Positions 26,184-34,413 of a stretch of DNA of 64,000 bases are shown here, piece after piece. The stretch lies in contig NZ_JANIFJ010000008.1 of assembly GCF_024519155.1 (NCBI RefSeq), positions 62,001-126,000 on the forward strand, in the 5' to 3' direction. Origin of the DNA: Mangrovibrevibacter kandeliae (GTDB taxonomy: Bacteria > Pseudomonadota > Alphaproteobacteria > Rhizobiales > Rhizobiaceae). The notes beneath the pieces were generated by a model. That model was not told the DNA's origin, searched no databases, and saw only the letters and a list, made by a program, of their open reading frames with translations. The translations under genes and the position numbers were made by a program. Each line of letters opens with the position of its first letter. Within the stretch, counting starts at the first letter, position 1.

Positions 26184-28070
26184 GTGAGTGAAAGGGCGGG
26201 GGATCGCGTGGAGACGGAGCCGAAGACCACCTTGCTGAGCCTTCAGAACGAGATTCTGGAGGCGATCGCCACCGGCGTGCCCTTTGCCCGAGCCGCCGAC
26301 ATCTTGTGCCGGCGCGTCGAGGAGATGGTCCCCGACGCCCTCTGCAGCATCCTCCTCGTCGAGAACGGACGCCTGCAGCCGCTGGCCGGGCCGAGCCTGC
26401 CCAAGCACATGACGGCGGCGATCCAGGGCAGCCCGATCGGACCGACGGCCGGCTCCTGTGGCACCGCTGCGTTCCGGCGCGCCGAGGTTGCCGTCGTCGA
26501 CATCGAAGCGGATCCGCTCTGGGCGGACTACAAGCAGCTGGCGCTCCCCGTCGGCATTTTCGCCTGCTGGTCCACGCCGATCTTCGGCAAGGACGGCGGC
26601 GTCATCGCGACCTTCGCCTTCTATTACCGGGCCCGGCGAAGCCCCACTGCATTCGAGCGCAGCATCGTGCGCACCTGCGCGCAGCTGTGCGGCATCGGCA
26701 TCGAGCATGAGCGGGTCCAGGCACGCCATCACCGCCTGGCCTTCTTCGACCAGCTGACCGATCTGCCGAACCGCCGGTCCTTCGACCGGACGATTGCCGA
26801 GCGGCTGTCTCTGGCCGATCCGTCTTTCGGACTGCTGCTGGTCGACATCGACCATCTCAAGGCGATCAACGACACGATGGGCCACGTCGTCGGCGACCGC
26901 TTCATCAACGAGGTGGCGAACCGGCTCGCCCAGGTCGAGCTCGCGCAGGCCGCGTTCAGGCTCAGCGGCGACGAGTTCGCCGTGTTCATCGATCCCTGTC
27001 CCGACCATCAGTGGCTGCAGGTGGCCGCGGCGGCCATCCTCAGCCGGATGAAGGCACCCTTCGAGTGCGATGGCTCGATGATCGTTCCGCAGGTGACGAT
27101 CGGCGGCGTCGTGTCCGGCGAGGACGGCGACGATGCGGGAGTTCTGCGGCAGAACGCCGACTTCGCGCTGTATCACGCCAAGGCGACCCGCAGGGGCGGC
27201 TACGTGCCGTTCCGCCATGACCTGCGCACCGCGCTCACGCACCGCATCACCTCGATCCGCAGCGTTGATTCGGCGCTGCGCGAGGGCCGCACGGTCATGC
27301 ACTACCAGCCCTTGGTGCGGCTCGACAGCGGCGAGATCATCGGCACCGAAGCGCTCGTCCGCCTGCGCGACGCCGAAGGCGCGATACTGGCGGCAGGCGA
27401 GTTTCAGGCGGCCTTCACCGATCCCAACATCGCCCACCGCCTGACCCGCCGGATGCTGACGCAGGTGGCGCAAGACGTGCGGCGCTGGCTGGATGCCGGC
27501 ATTCCCATGCAGCGCGTCGGAATCAACGTCTCGCCGGTGGACTTCATGCGCGGCGATCTCGGGAGCTCGATCCGCAGCGCCTTCGGCGCCCTCGACGTTC
27601 CGCTCCGCCACATCGTGCTCGAGGTCACCGAGGCCGTTTTCATGGACGGGACGAGCGCGGACGTGCTGCGTGCCATCAAGGAGCTGCGCGAGCAGGGGAT
27701 GCTGATCGCGCTCGACGATTTCGGCACCGGCTTCGCCTCGCTCACCCACCTCCTGACCTTTCCGGTCGACGTCCTGAAGATCGACCGCAGCTTCGTCGAC
27801 AGGCTGCTCACCGATCGTCCGTCCGCCGCAATCGTGGAGAGCATGATCGACATCGGCCGCAAGCTCGACATGCGCATCGTCGCGGAGGGGATCGAGTGCG
27901 AGGCGCAGGCACAGCGGCTGCGCGATCTCGGTTGCCAGCTCGGGCAGGGGTACCACTACGCCCGCCCGGCCGACGCGACGACGACGACGCGGCTGCTTGC
28001 CGCGTTCGCCCAGCGCCAGCCGGTCGACCACCTGCCGCGCCAGTCCCATCCGGTGCCGCTGCGGGCCTGA
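26184..28070 (+). CDS. GAF-GGDEF-EAL cyclic di-GMP protein
   Basis: A 628-residue soluble signalling protein with three domains: GAF (about 15-170), GGDEF (about 185-340) and EAL (about 365-605). The GGDEF signature reads SGDEF (261-265); a first-position Ser is found in some active cyclases. The EAL domain looks fully catalytic: EALVRL (389 onward), NVSP, EVTE, DDFGTGF (511 onward), KIDRSFV and EGIE are all present. The protein is therefore probably a phosphodiesterase whose activity is tuned by the GAF and GGDEF domains. The start is uncertain: GTG 26184 is used, and a GTG at 26208 has a better purine-rich upstream stretch. It is divergent from the DUF4396 gene. Confidence 0.92.
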   Translation: MSERAGDRVETEPKTTLLSLQNEILEAIATGVPFARAADILCRRVEEMVPDALCSILLVENGRLQPLAGPSLPKHMTAAIQGSPIGPTAGSCGTAAFRRAEVAVVDIEADPLWADYKQLALPVGIFACWSTPIFGKDGGVIATFAFYYRARRSPTAFERSIVRTCAQLCGIGIEHERVQARHHRLAFFDQLTDLPNRRSFDRTIAERLSLADPSFGLLLVDIDHLKAINDTMGHVVGDRFINEVANRLAQVELAQAAFRLSGDEFAVFIDPCPDHQWLQVAAAAILSRMKAPFECDGSMIVPQVTIGGVVSGEDGDDAGVLRQNADFALYHAKATRRGGYVPFRHDLRTALTHRITSIRSVDSALREGRTVMHYQPLVRLDSGEIIGTEALVRLRDAEGAILAAGEFQAAFTDPNIAHRLTRRMLTQVAQDVRRWLDAGIPMQRVGINVSPVDFMRGDLGSSIRSAFGALDVPLRHIVLEVTEAVFMDGTSADVLRAIKELREQGMLIALDDFGTGFASLTHLLTFPVDVLKIDRSFVDRLLTDRPSAAIVESMIDIGRKLDMRIVAEGIECEAQAQRLRDLGCQLGQGYHYARPADATTTTRLLAAFAQRQPVDHLPRQSHPVPLRA

Positions 28071-28121
28071 ACGCCGCCGCGCGCGCGCCTGCCCGATGCA
28101 GCCGCCTTGCATATCCGACGA

Positions 28122-29738
28122 TCAGACGGGAGGGGCGGGGCCCCCGTTGCGCCCGGCGAGGACGCTGTCGAGCCAGGTGGGCGCCATCTGCGGCACTGCC
28201 GCGAGGAGCGCTTTCGTATAAGCCTCCTGCGGCCGCGACAGGACGTCGTCCCGGGTGCCGCGCTCCACGATGCGCCCGCGATGCATCACGACGACGGCGT
28301 CGGCGATCGCTCCGACGGTGGCGATGTCGTGTGTGATGAAGAGCAGTGACAGGCCAAGCTCGCGCTGCAGGCGCAGCAGGAGCTCGAGGACGCTTCCAGC
28401 GACCAGCGGGTCGAGCGCCGACGTGATCTCGTCGCATACGAGAAAGTCGGGTTCGGCGGCGAGGGCGCGGGCGATGCAGACCCGCTGCTTCTGCCCGCCC
28501 GAGAGTTGGCCGGGCAAGCGGTCGAGCAGGCCTTCGTCGAGCTCGATCCGCCGCATCAGCTCGACGGCACGCGCCCGCTGCGCCTTGCCCTTCAGACCGA
28601 CATAGACCTGCAGCGGCCGCCCGATCGCTTCGGCGACGGTCTGGTGCGGGTTCAGGGCGCTGTCCGGGCTCTGGTAGATCATCTGCAGGCGGCGCAGCGT
28701 GTCGACGCTCCGTCGGCGCAGCGTCGGAGGAAGGGCGCGGCCGTCGAATTCGACCGTCCCGGCGTCGGGCGCGCGAAGGCCCGTGACGACGCGGGCGAGG
28801 GTGCTCTTGCCGGAGCCGGATTCCCCGACGACCGCCAGTGTCGTGCCGCGCGGCAACGACAGCGACACGTTGTCGAGCGCGCGTGTCGTCCCGTAGCTGA
28901 CCGAGACCCCCGAAACGGCAAGAACCGCGCCGCCGCCTGCCGCAGCGGGCTTCTGCAGGCGGCGAGGGGCGATGAGCTGGCGCGTGTAGTCCTCGCGCGG
29001 CCGCGACAGCAGCGCGGCCGTCGGCCCTTCCTCGACCAGCCGCCCGTGCCGTAGCACCATGATCCGGTCGGCGAGCTGGGCGACCACCGCGAGATCGTGG
29101 GAGATGTAGATCGCGGCGTTTCCGGCCGCCTTGACCACGTCGCGGATGGCTATCAGGACCTCGAGCTGCGTCGTCACGTCGAGCGCGGTCGTCGGCTCGT
29201 CGAAGACGACGACGTCCGGGCGGCAGGCCATCGCCATCGCCAGCATCGCACGCTGCAGCTGGCCGCCGGACACCTGGTGCGGAGAGCGCTCGCCGAACCG
29301 CCCGGGGTCGGGCAGGCCAAGCCGGGCGTAGAGGGCAACGGCATCCTGGCGGGCGGATTGGGGATCGCGGCCGTGGATCACCGCGAGCTCCGCATGCTGG
29401 TCGATCAGACGGTGCGCCGGGTTGAAGGCGGCGGCGGCGCTCTGCGCCACATAGGCGAGCCGCGCACCGCGCAATCGGCGCCGCGCCGCCTCGGGGAGCG
29501 CCAGGATGTCCTCGCCGTCGAGCTCGACCCGCCCTGCGGCGATGCGGGTTCCCGGCCGGGCATAGCCGAGGGCCGCGAGGCCGGCGGTGGACTTGCCGGC
29601 GCCGGACTCGCCGATGAGGCCGAGGATCTCCCCGCGCGCGAGCGTCAGGTCGAGCCGATGCAGGATCGCCGCGCCGCCGGCCTCGATCTGCAGGCCCCGC
29701 ATCCTCAGGAGCGGCGGTGTGGCGCTCTTAGCGGGCAT
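28122..29738 (-). CDS. Dipeptide/oligopeptide ABC transporter, fused dual ATP-binding protein
   Basis: A 538-residue protein with two ABC ATPase domains in one chain, a DppD-DppF fusion like GsiA or YejF. Walker A motifs are GESGAGKST and GESGSGKST. The signatures are VSGGQLQR and LSGGQKQR. Walker B segments are VVVFDEPTTALD and FLVCDEITSALD. The second half has the DppF-like YQSPDSALNPHQTV Q-loop. It powers import by the adjacent permeases. Its start lies 11 nt inside the upstream permease gene, so the two are coupled. It is the last gene of a four-gene operon. Confidence 0.95.
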   Translation of the reverse strand: MPAKSATPPLLRMRGLQIEAGGAAILHRLDLTLARGEILGLIGESGAGKSTAGLAALGYARPGTRIAAGRVELDGEDILALPEAARRRLRGARLAYVAQSAAAAFNPAHRLIDQHAELAVIHGRDPQSARQDAVALYARLGLPDPGRFGERSPHQVSGGQLQRAMLAMAMACRPDVVVFDEPTTALDVTTQLEVLIAIRDVVKAAGNAAIYISHDLAVVAQLADRIMVLRHGRLVEEGPTAALLSRPREDYTRQLIAPRRLQKPAAAGGGAVLAVSGVSVSYGTTRALDNVSLSLPRGTTLAVVGESGSGKSTLARVVTGLRAPDAGTVEFDGRALPPTLRRRSVDTLRRLQMIYQSPDSALNPHQTVAEAIGRPLQVYVGLKGKAQRARAVELMRRIELDEGLLDRLPGQLSGGQKQRVCIARALAAEPDFLVCDEITSALDPLVAGSVLELLLRLQRELGLSLLFITHDIATVGAIADAVVVMHRGRIVERGTRDDVLSRPQEAYTKALLAAVPQMAPTWLDSVLAGRNGGPAPPV

Positions 29739-30636
29739 GGCGGCTGCCGGCGACGTGCAGGATGTGATCGACCACGAAGTTGATCGCCACCGTCAGGATC
29801 GCGATCGCGGCCGCCGGCAGCAGGGGCGTGAGGTCGCCGTAGGTGATCAACGTGGCGTTGTCGCGCACCATCGAGCCCCAGTCGGCGGTCGGCGGCTGCA
29901 GGCCGAGGCCGAGGAAGCTGAGCGAGGAGATGAACAGGAAGACGAAGCAGAAGCGCAGGCCGAATTCGGCAAGCAGCGTCGGCGCGACGGCGGGCAGGAT
30001 CTCCCGACGCAGGATCCACAGGAGCCCTTCGCCGCGCAGCCGCGCCACCTCGACGAAATCCATCGCCGCGACGTTCATCGCGACCGACCGCGCGATGCGG
30101 AAGACGCGGGTGCAGTCGAGCAGGGCGATGACGGCGATCAGGACGGGGATCGAGGTGCCGAAGATGGCGAGGAGCAGCAGCGCGAAGACGAGCTGCGGGA
30201 TCGCCATCAGGACGTCGACGACGCGCGACATCGCCTGGTCGAGGAAGCCGCCGACCGCTGCGGCGAGCAGGCCTGCCGTGCCGCCGACGAGGAAGGCGAT
30301 GGCGGTCGTCGCGGCGGCGATGCCGATGGTGTTGCGGGCGCCATAGATCAGCCGGGTGAGCATGTCGCGGCCGAGATTGTCGGTGCCGAGGAGATAGGGA
30401 TAACCCCAGGGCTCGAATTGTGCGGCGACGATCTGCGACTCGCCGAAGGGCGCGATCAGCGGGGCGGTGAGGGCGACAAGGCCGTAAAGGACGATGAACG
30501 CCAGTCCCGCCTTGGCGCTCAGCGGCGCCTCGCGCACCAGGGCGAGGCCGCGCCCCCGAAGGGCGTCGCCGGCCGCCGCACCATCGCGGGGAGCGGCGAC
30601 CAGCTTTTCGGTGCGAGTGTCGGCGCCGGGACTCAC
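29728..30636 (-). CDS. Dipeptide/oligopeptide ABC transporter permease (DppC-like)
   Basis: A 302-residue inner-membrane permease with six helices. The N-terminal OppC-type segment (APLSAKAGLAFIVLYGLVAL...APLIAPFG) is followed by YLLGTDNLGRDMLTRLIYG, a DppC hallmark. The coupling-helix EAA-type motif is FVEVARLRGEGLLWILRREILP. The start is GTG at 30636, overlapping the dppB-like stop as GTGA. The substrate is probably a peptide, opine or metal chelate, as for the family, and is not determinable from sequence. Confidence 0.93.
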   Translation of the reverse strand: MSPGADTRTEKLVAAPRDGAAAGDALRGRGLALVREAPLSAKAGLAFIVLYGLVALTAPLIAPFGESQIVAAQFEPWGYPYLLGTDNLGRDMLTRLIYGARNTIGIAAATTAIAFLVGGTAGLLAAAVGGFLDQAMSRVVDVLMAIPQLVFALLLLAIFGTSIPVLIAVIALLDCTRVFRIARSVAMNVAAMDFVEVARLRGEGLLWILRREILPAVAPTLLAEFGLRFCFVFLFISSLSFLGLGLQPPTADWGSMVRDNATLITYGDLTPLLPAAAIAILTVAINFVVDHILHVAGSRHAR

Positions 30637-31589
30637 CGGGCGTGCCTCAGCCGCGGATTGGCGAGCATCGACAAGAGGTCGGCGGTGAGATTGAGCCCGA
30701 CGAAGGTCGCGGCGAAGAGCAGGCTGCACGCTTGAACGACCGGGATGTCGCGCTTCTGCACGCTGTCGACCATCAGCTGCCCGAGACCGGGATAGACGAA
30801 GACGACCTCGACCACCACGACCCCTACGACGAGATAGGCGAGGTTGAGCACGATCACGTTGATGATCGGCGACCAGGCGTTCGGCAGCGCATGCCGGACG
30901 ATCACCCGCGCCGGCGAGGCGCCCTTCAGCCGCGCCATCTCGATGAAGGGGCTGGCGAGGACGCCGAGGATGGAGGCGCGCGTCATCCGCATCATGTGCG
31001 CGATCACGACGAGGGTCAGCGTCAGCGCGGGCAGGGCGATCCGGTGGAGCTGCTCGGCGAGCCCCATCCCCTCGTTCAGCGTCGCGAGGCTCGGCAGGAG
31101 ACCCGCCTGCATCGAAAGGATGACGATCAGGATGTAGGCGAGGAAGAACTCCGGAAAGGAGATCGAGACGAGGGTGAGCGCGTTGATCGTCCGGTCCAAG
31201 AGGCTGCCGCGGTAGAGCGCGGCCAGAAGCCCGAGCCCGACCGACAGCGGCACCGAGATCAGCGCGGCGACGCTGGCGAGGAAGATCGTGTTGCCGAAGC
31301 GGGCCGCCACGAGGTGCCCGATCGGCCGCCCGTTGGCGAGCGAGGTGCCGAAGTCGCCCTGCAGGATGCCGCCGAGCCACAGGCCGTAGCGTGCGACCAG
31401 CGGCTGGTCGAGGCCGAGGGAGTGGCGCAGCGCCGCCACCGTCGCCGGGGTCGCGGACTGGCCGAGGAGCTCGGTCGCGACGTCTCCCGGCAGCAGCGAC
31501 ACGCCGAGGAAGATGATCACCGAGACGACGAAGAGGGTGAGGAGGCCGAGCGCGAGGCGCCGGGCCACCAGTCCCGCGAGCGGGCCCAT
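30633..31589 (-). CDS. Dipeptide/oligopeptide ABC transporter permease (DppB-like)
   Basis: A 318-residue permease with the DppB signature RRLALGLLTLFVVSVIIFLG at the N-terminus, LPGDVATELLG in the first loop, and the EAA-type coupling motif FIEMARLKGASPARVIVRHALP. The C-terminal segment VVVVEVVFVYPGLGQLMVDSV is also typical. The ATG at 31589 lies 20 nt after the binding-protein stop. A GTG at 31625 is an alternative that would overlap that gene. It pairs with the DppC-like permease immediately downstream. Confidence 0.92.
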   Translation of the reverse strand: MGPLAGLVARRLALGLLTLFVVSVIIFLGVSLLPGDVATELLGQSATPATVAALRHSLGLDQPLVARYGLWLGGILQGDFGTSLANGRPIGHLVAARFGNTIFLASVAALISVPLSVGLGLLAALYRGSLLDRTINALTLVSISFPEFFLAYILIVILSMQAGLLPSLATLNEGMGLAEQLHRIALPALTLTLVVIAHMMRMTRASILGVLASPFIEMARLKGASPARVIVRHALPNAWSPIINVIVLNLAYLVVGVVVVEVVFVYPGLGQLMVDSVQKRDIPVVQACSLLFAATFVGLNLTADLLSMLANPRLRHAR

Positions 31590-31609
31590 CGGGCGCGCCG
31601 GCCGCCGGA

Positions 31610-33187
31610 TCAGCTCGCGAACCACCAGCGCTCGGCCGCGCGCAGGCCGTCGAGATCCCAGTTCGAGGCGAGCGTGTCGTGGCCGATCCTGGTCGAGATC
31701 GCGCCGTTGTAGTTGGCAAAGACCGGCAGGATGACGCCGCCGTCCTCGTTGAGGAGGGTCTGCATCTCGGCGTACATTTCCGTGCGCCTGGCCTCATCAA
31801 GCTCGGCCCGGGCGGCGACGAGCAGCGTGTTGAACCGCTCGTTGTCCCAGTGGGTGTCGTTCCAGGCTGCGTCCTTGGCGTAGCCGATGGTCAGTGCCCA
31901 GTCGGCGGTCGGCTTGCCGCCCCAGTAGGACATGCAGAAGGGCTTCTTCAGCCAGACAGAGTCCCAGTAGCCGTCGGCCGGCTCGCGCACGACGTTGACC
32001 TCGATGCCGGCCTTGGCCGCCTGCTCCTTGAAGAGGACAGCGGCGTCGACCGCGCCGGCGAAGGCCGCGTCTGAGGCCGACAGATCGACCTTCAGCGAGT
32101 CCAGGCCCGCCTGCCTGAGGTGGAACTTCGCCTTGTCCGGATCGTAGCCGCGCTGCGGCAGCTCGGCATTGAAGAACTTGTAGCCGGCGGTGACCGGCTG
32201 GTCGTTGCCGATCTCGCCGTAGCCGCGCAGCAGCGTGTCCAGCATCACCTGCCGATCGATGGCATATTTGAGCGCCATGCGGACATTCTTGTCGTCGAAG
32301 GGCGCCGCCTGCGTGTTCATCGGCAAGGTGTAGTGCTGGCCGCCGTTGACGCTGTAGATCTCGAGCGCCTTGTTGCGCTCGAGGAGGCTGACCGTCTTCA
32401 GGTCGATGCGGTTCATGGCGTGGATCTCGCCGGTGGCCATCGCATTGGTGCGCGCCACGACGTCGGCGATGACCAGGAACTCGACCGTGTCGAACCAGCC
32501 CCGGTCGCTCTTCCAGTAGCTGCCGTTCTTCTCCACCAGCGTGCGAACGCCGGGCTCGAAGCTCTTCAGTTTGTAGGCGCCGCAGCCGACGCCGCTCGTC
32601 GGGTCGACCTTGCCGTCGCTCGCCGGCAGGATCGCGAGGTGGTAGTCCGAGACGAGGTAGGGGAAGTCGGCATTGCCGGCGGCGAGGGTGAAGACGACGA
32701 CGTCGCCATCGGCCTTGACCTCGGTCACCGGGTCGAGGAGCGACGTGGCGGCCGAGGTCGAGCCCTCGCCCCGATGATGCTCCATCGAGGCGACGACGTC
32801 GGCCGGTGTCAGGCTCTTGCCGTCGTGGAATTCGACGCCCTTGCGGATCTTGAAGGTCCAGGTCCTGGCGTCCGGGGAGGCCTCCCAGCTCTCGGCGAGC
32901 TCGCCCTGGAGCTCGCCCGTGTTGGTGACCTCGGTCAGGAAGTTGTGCAGCGCGTGGCCGACCGACTGCATGTAGTTGTCGGCATAGGTGCCGGGGTCGA
33001 GCGAGTCGGTGGTCGATCCCGAGGCGATCCCGAGCTTGAAGTCGCCGCCCTTCTTCGGGGCGGCCCGCGCCGGGCGCGGCATCCAGAGCGATCCGGCGGC
33101 AGCACTCGCCGCAAGGCCGGCGCCGCCTTTCAGGATCGAGCGACGGGACAGCTGCGAAAGAAGGGGTCCGGTCCTGCCTGCGGTCAT
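31610..33187 (-). CDS. ABC transporter substrate-binding protein, SBP_bac_5 family (Tat-exported)
   Basis: A 525-residue periplasmic binding protein of the peptide/nickel family (cluster C). A twin-arginine signal (SRRSILKGGAGLAASAAAG, ending near ARA) directs export. The mature region has the family features LAESWEASPDARTWTFKIRKGVEFHDGK, NVRMALKYAIDR and a WDNERFNTLLVAAR C-terminal lobe. It opens the operon SBP-DppB-DppC-fused ATPase. Homologues bind peptides, glutathione, opines or metals; the ligand here is unknown. Confidence 0.94.
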   Translation of the reverse strand: MTAGRTGPLLSQLSRRSILKGGAGLAASAAAGSLWMPRPARAAPKKGGDFKLGIASGSTTDSLDPGTYADNYMQSVGHALHNFLTEVTNTGELQGELAESWEASPDARTWTFKIRKGVEFHDGKSLTPADVVASMEHHRGEGSTSAATSLLDPVTEVKADGDVVVFTLAAGNADFPYLVSDYHLAILPASDGKVDPTSGVGCGAYKLKSFEPGVRTLVEKNGSYWKSDRGWFDTVEFLVIADVVARTNAMATGEIHAMNRIDLKTVSLLERNKALEIYSVNGGQHYTLPMNTQAAPFDDKNVRMALKYAIDRQVMLDTLLRGYGEIGNDQPVTAGYKFFNAELPQRGYDPDKAKFHLRQAGLDSLKVDLSASDAAFAGAVDAAVLFKEQAAKAGIEVNVVREPADGYWDSVWLKKPFCMSYWGGKPTADWALTIGYAKDAAWNDTHWDNERFNTLLVAARAELDEARRTEMYAEMQTLLNEDGGVILPVFANYNGAISTRIGHDTLASNWDLDGLRAAERWWFAS

Positions 33188-33502
33188 CCTGGTCGCCCCC
33201 GTGGTGATAGCCGGCGCACGCCCGAAATCCTGTGCGGATGCGAGGCGGCGCTGATGCTTCGGTAGGACCGTTCGCTACGACGGGGACGATGACAGCCGTG
33301 TGTCAGGTCGCCGTCGAGCAGTGCGACAACAGCTGGGGGTCATCGAAGGGAGGATGTCATGGAACGCGAAAGAAGCCGCCGTTCCCCTTGATCGTACGAG
33401 AAGACGCTTCCGAAGGCTTCGCGACCGCCGCTGCGTCGGGCAGCGGCGGCAGGGACGGACGATGCGGGTCGAACGTCTGACGTTGGCGGGCGAGGCCGCC
33501 GG
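33188..33502. other. Intergenic region between the peptide ABC operon and the DUF4142 gene
   Basis: A 315-nt gap between two minus-strand transcripts. It contains the terminator hairpin at 33425-33449 and should also hold the promoter of the ABC operon. I see no credible ORF or RNA gene in it. Confidence 0.4.
33425..33449 (-). terminator. Terminator-like hairpin downstream of the DUF4142 gene
   Basis: A perfect 10-bp stem (ccgccgctgc and gcagcggcgg) with a 5-nt loop gtcgg lies about 53 nt past the DUF4142 stop codon. No T-run is seen. Confidence 0.55.
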
Positions 33503-34069
33503 TCAGCCCATCTTCGACTGCAGACCCTCGAGCAGGGTGATGTGCTCGCGCACAGTGGCTCGCGCCAGCTTGGCGACATCCAGCGGCTCGCGGTTCTGGC
33601 CGACCTTGAGGTAGTCCTCCTGGATGGTCAGCAGCTTCTTGTGGCCGTCGAGCTGACCCATGACGTACTGCTTGTCGAAGTCGGCGCCGGACATGCCGCG
33701 CAGCTTGTCCAGCATGTCCTTTCCGGTTTGGTCGATCTTGGGCTCGACTTCTGCGTCGGTCGGCTTCTTCAGGGCGCCTTGCGCCTTCGAAGGATCCATC
33801 TGCATCGACATCAGGACGTCGGCGATCGTCTCCTGCTCGCTCGTCTCGAAGGTGGCGAACTGCTTGACCATGCCGTCGCTCGCCTTCTCGAGCGCGATGC
33901 GGCTCATGGCGAGCGACAGCGATCCGACCATCGCGGTGTCGTTCATCCACTTGGTGGCGGTGTCGTTCATCGCCATCGCGTCGCCCGAGCCCGACTGGGC
34001 AAGGGCAGGCGCGACGACGAGGGCGGTGGTGGCTGCCGCGAGGCTGGCGAGAATGTGACGACGCTGCAT
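33503..34069 (-). CDS. DUF4142 domain exported protein
   Basis: A 188-residue periplasmic protein. A signal peptide (MQRRHILASLAAATTALVVA, cleaved near ALAQ) precedes a DUF4142 domain, a helical ferritin-like fold, with the features NDTAMVGSLSLAMSRIALEK, VKQFATFETSEQETIADVL and FDKQYVMGQLDGHKKLL. DUF4142 proteins are exported, stress-associated proteins of unknown activity. An AGGAGA lies 6 nt upstream of the ATG at 34069. It is monocistronic, between two ABC transporter operons. Confidence 0.9.
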   Translation of the reverse strand: MQRRHILASLAAATTALVVAPALAQSGSGDAMAMNDTATKWMNDTAMVGSLSLAMSRIALEKASDGMVKQFATFETSEQETIADVLMSMQMDPSKAQGALKKPTDAEVEPKIDQTGKDMLDKLRGMSGADFDKQYVMGQLDGHKKLLTIQEDYLKVGQNREPLDVAKLARATVREHITLLEGLQSKMG

Positions 34070-34413
34070 GAGTCTCTCCTGGGTCAGGCGCCCGCGCGAC
34101 GCGGCACGCTCGCGGCGACAGCGCCACAGGCCGAGTCATGGTTCCCCGAATACCCAGCGGGAGTTTGCATGCTCCTGAAGATGTGATGGCCCGTTCAACG
34201 GGCAGGCGCTGCGGTGCAGTACAGACCGTGCAGAATCATGTTGCTGCGCAACATAGAGCGGCGATTTTCAGCATTATCCCAAAGTCGTACTGGATAATCG
34301 GGGGTTTGACGTGGAGGAATGACAGACGGAGGAGGCGACGAGTCACGGGTGTCAGAGCAAGAGCACCTGGTCGGTCGCTGAAAAACTGATCGCAACGGTC
34401 TGGGAGGAACAGC
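34070..34413. promoter_or_regulatory. Promoter/operator region of the branched-chain amino acid-type ABC operon
   Basis: This 344-nt divergent region between the DUF4142 gene and the HAAT operon is AT-richer at about 34260-34300. It contains two notable inverted repeats: 34238-34254 (atgttgc, 3-nt spacer, gcaacat) and 34273-34298 (attatcc, 12-nt spacer, ggataat). Both look like operator sites for dimeric regulators. A short GCCCGT/ACGGGC hairpin lies at 34189-34203. No regulator gene is adjacent. Confidence 0.5.
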
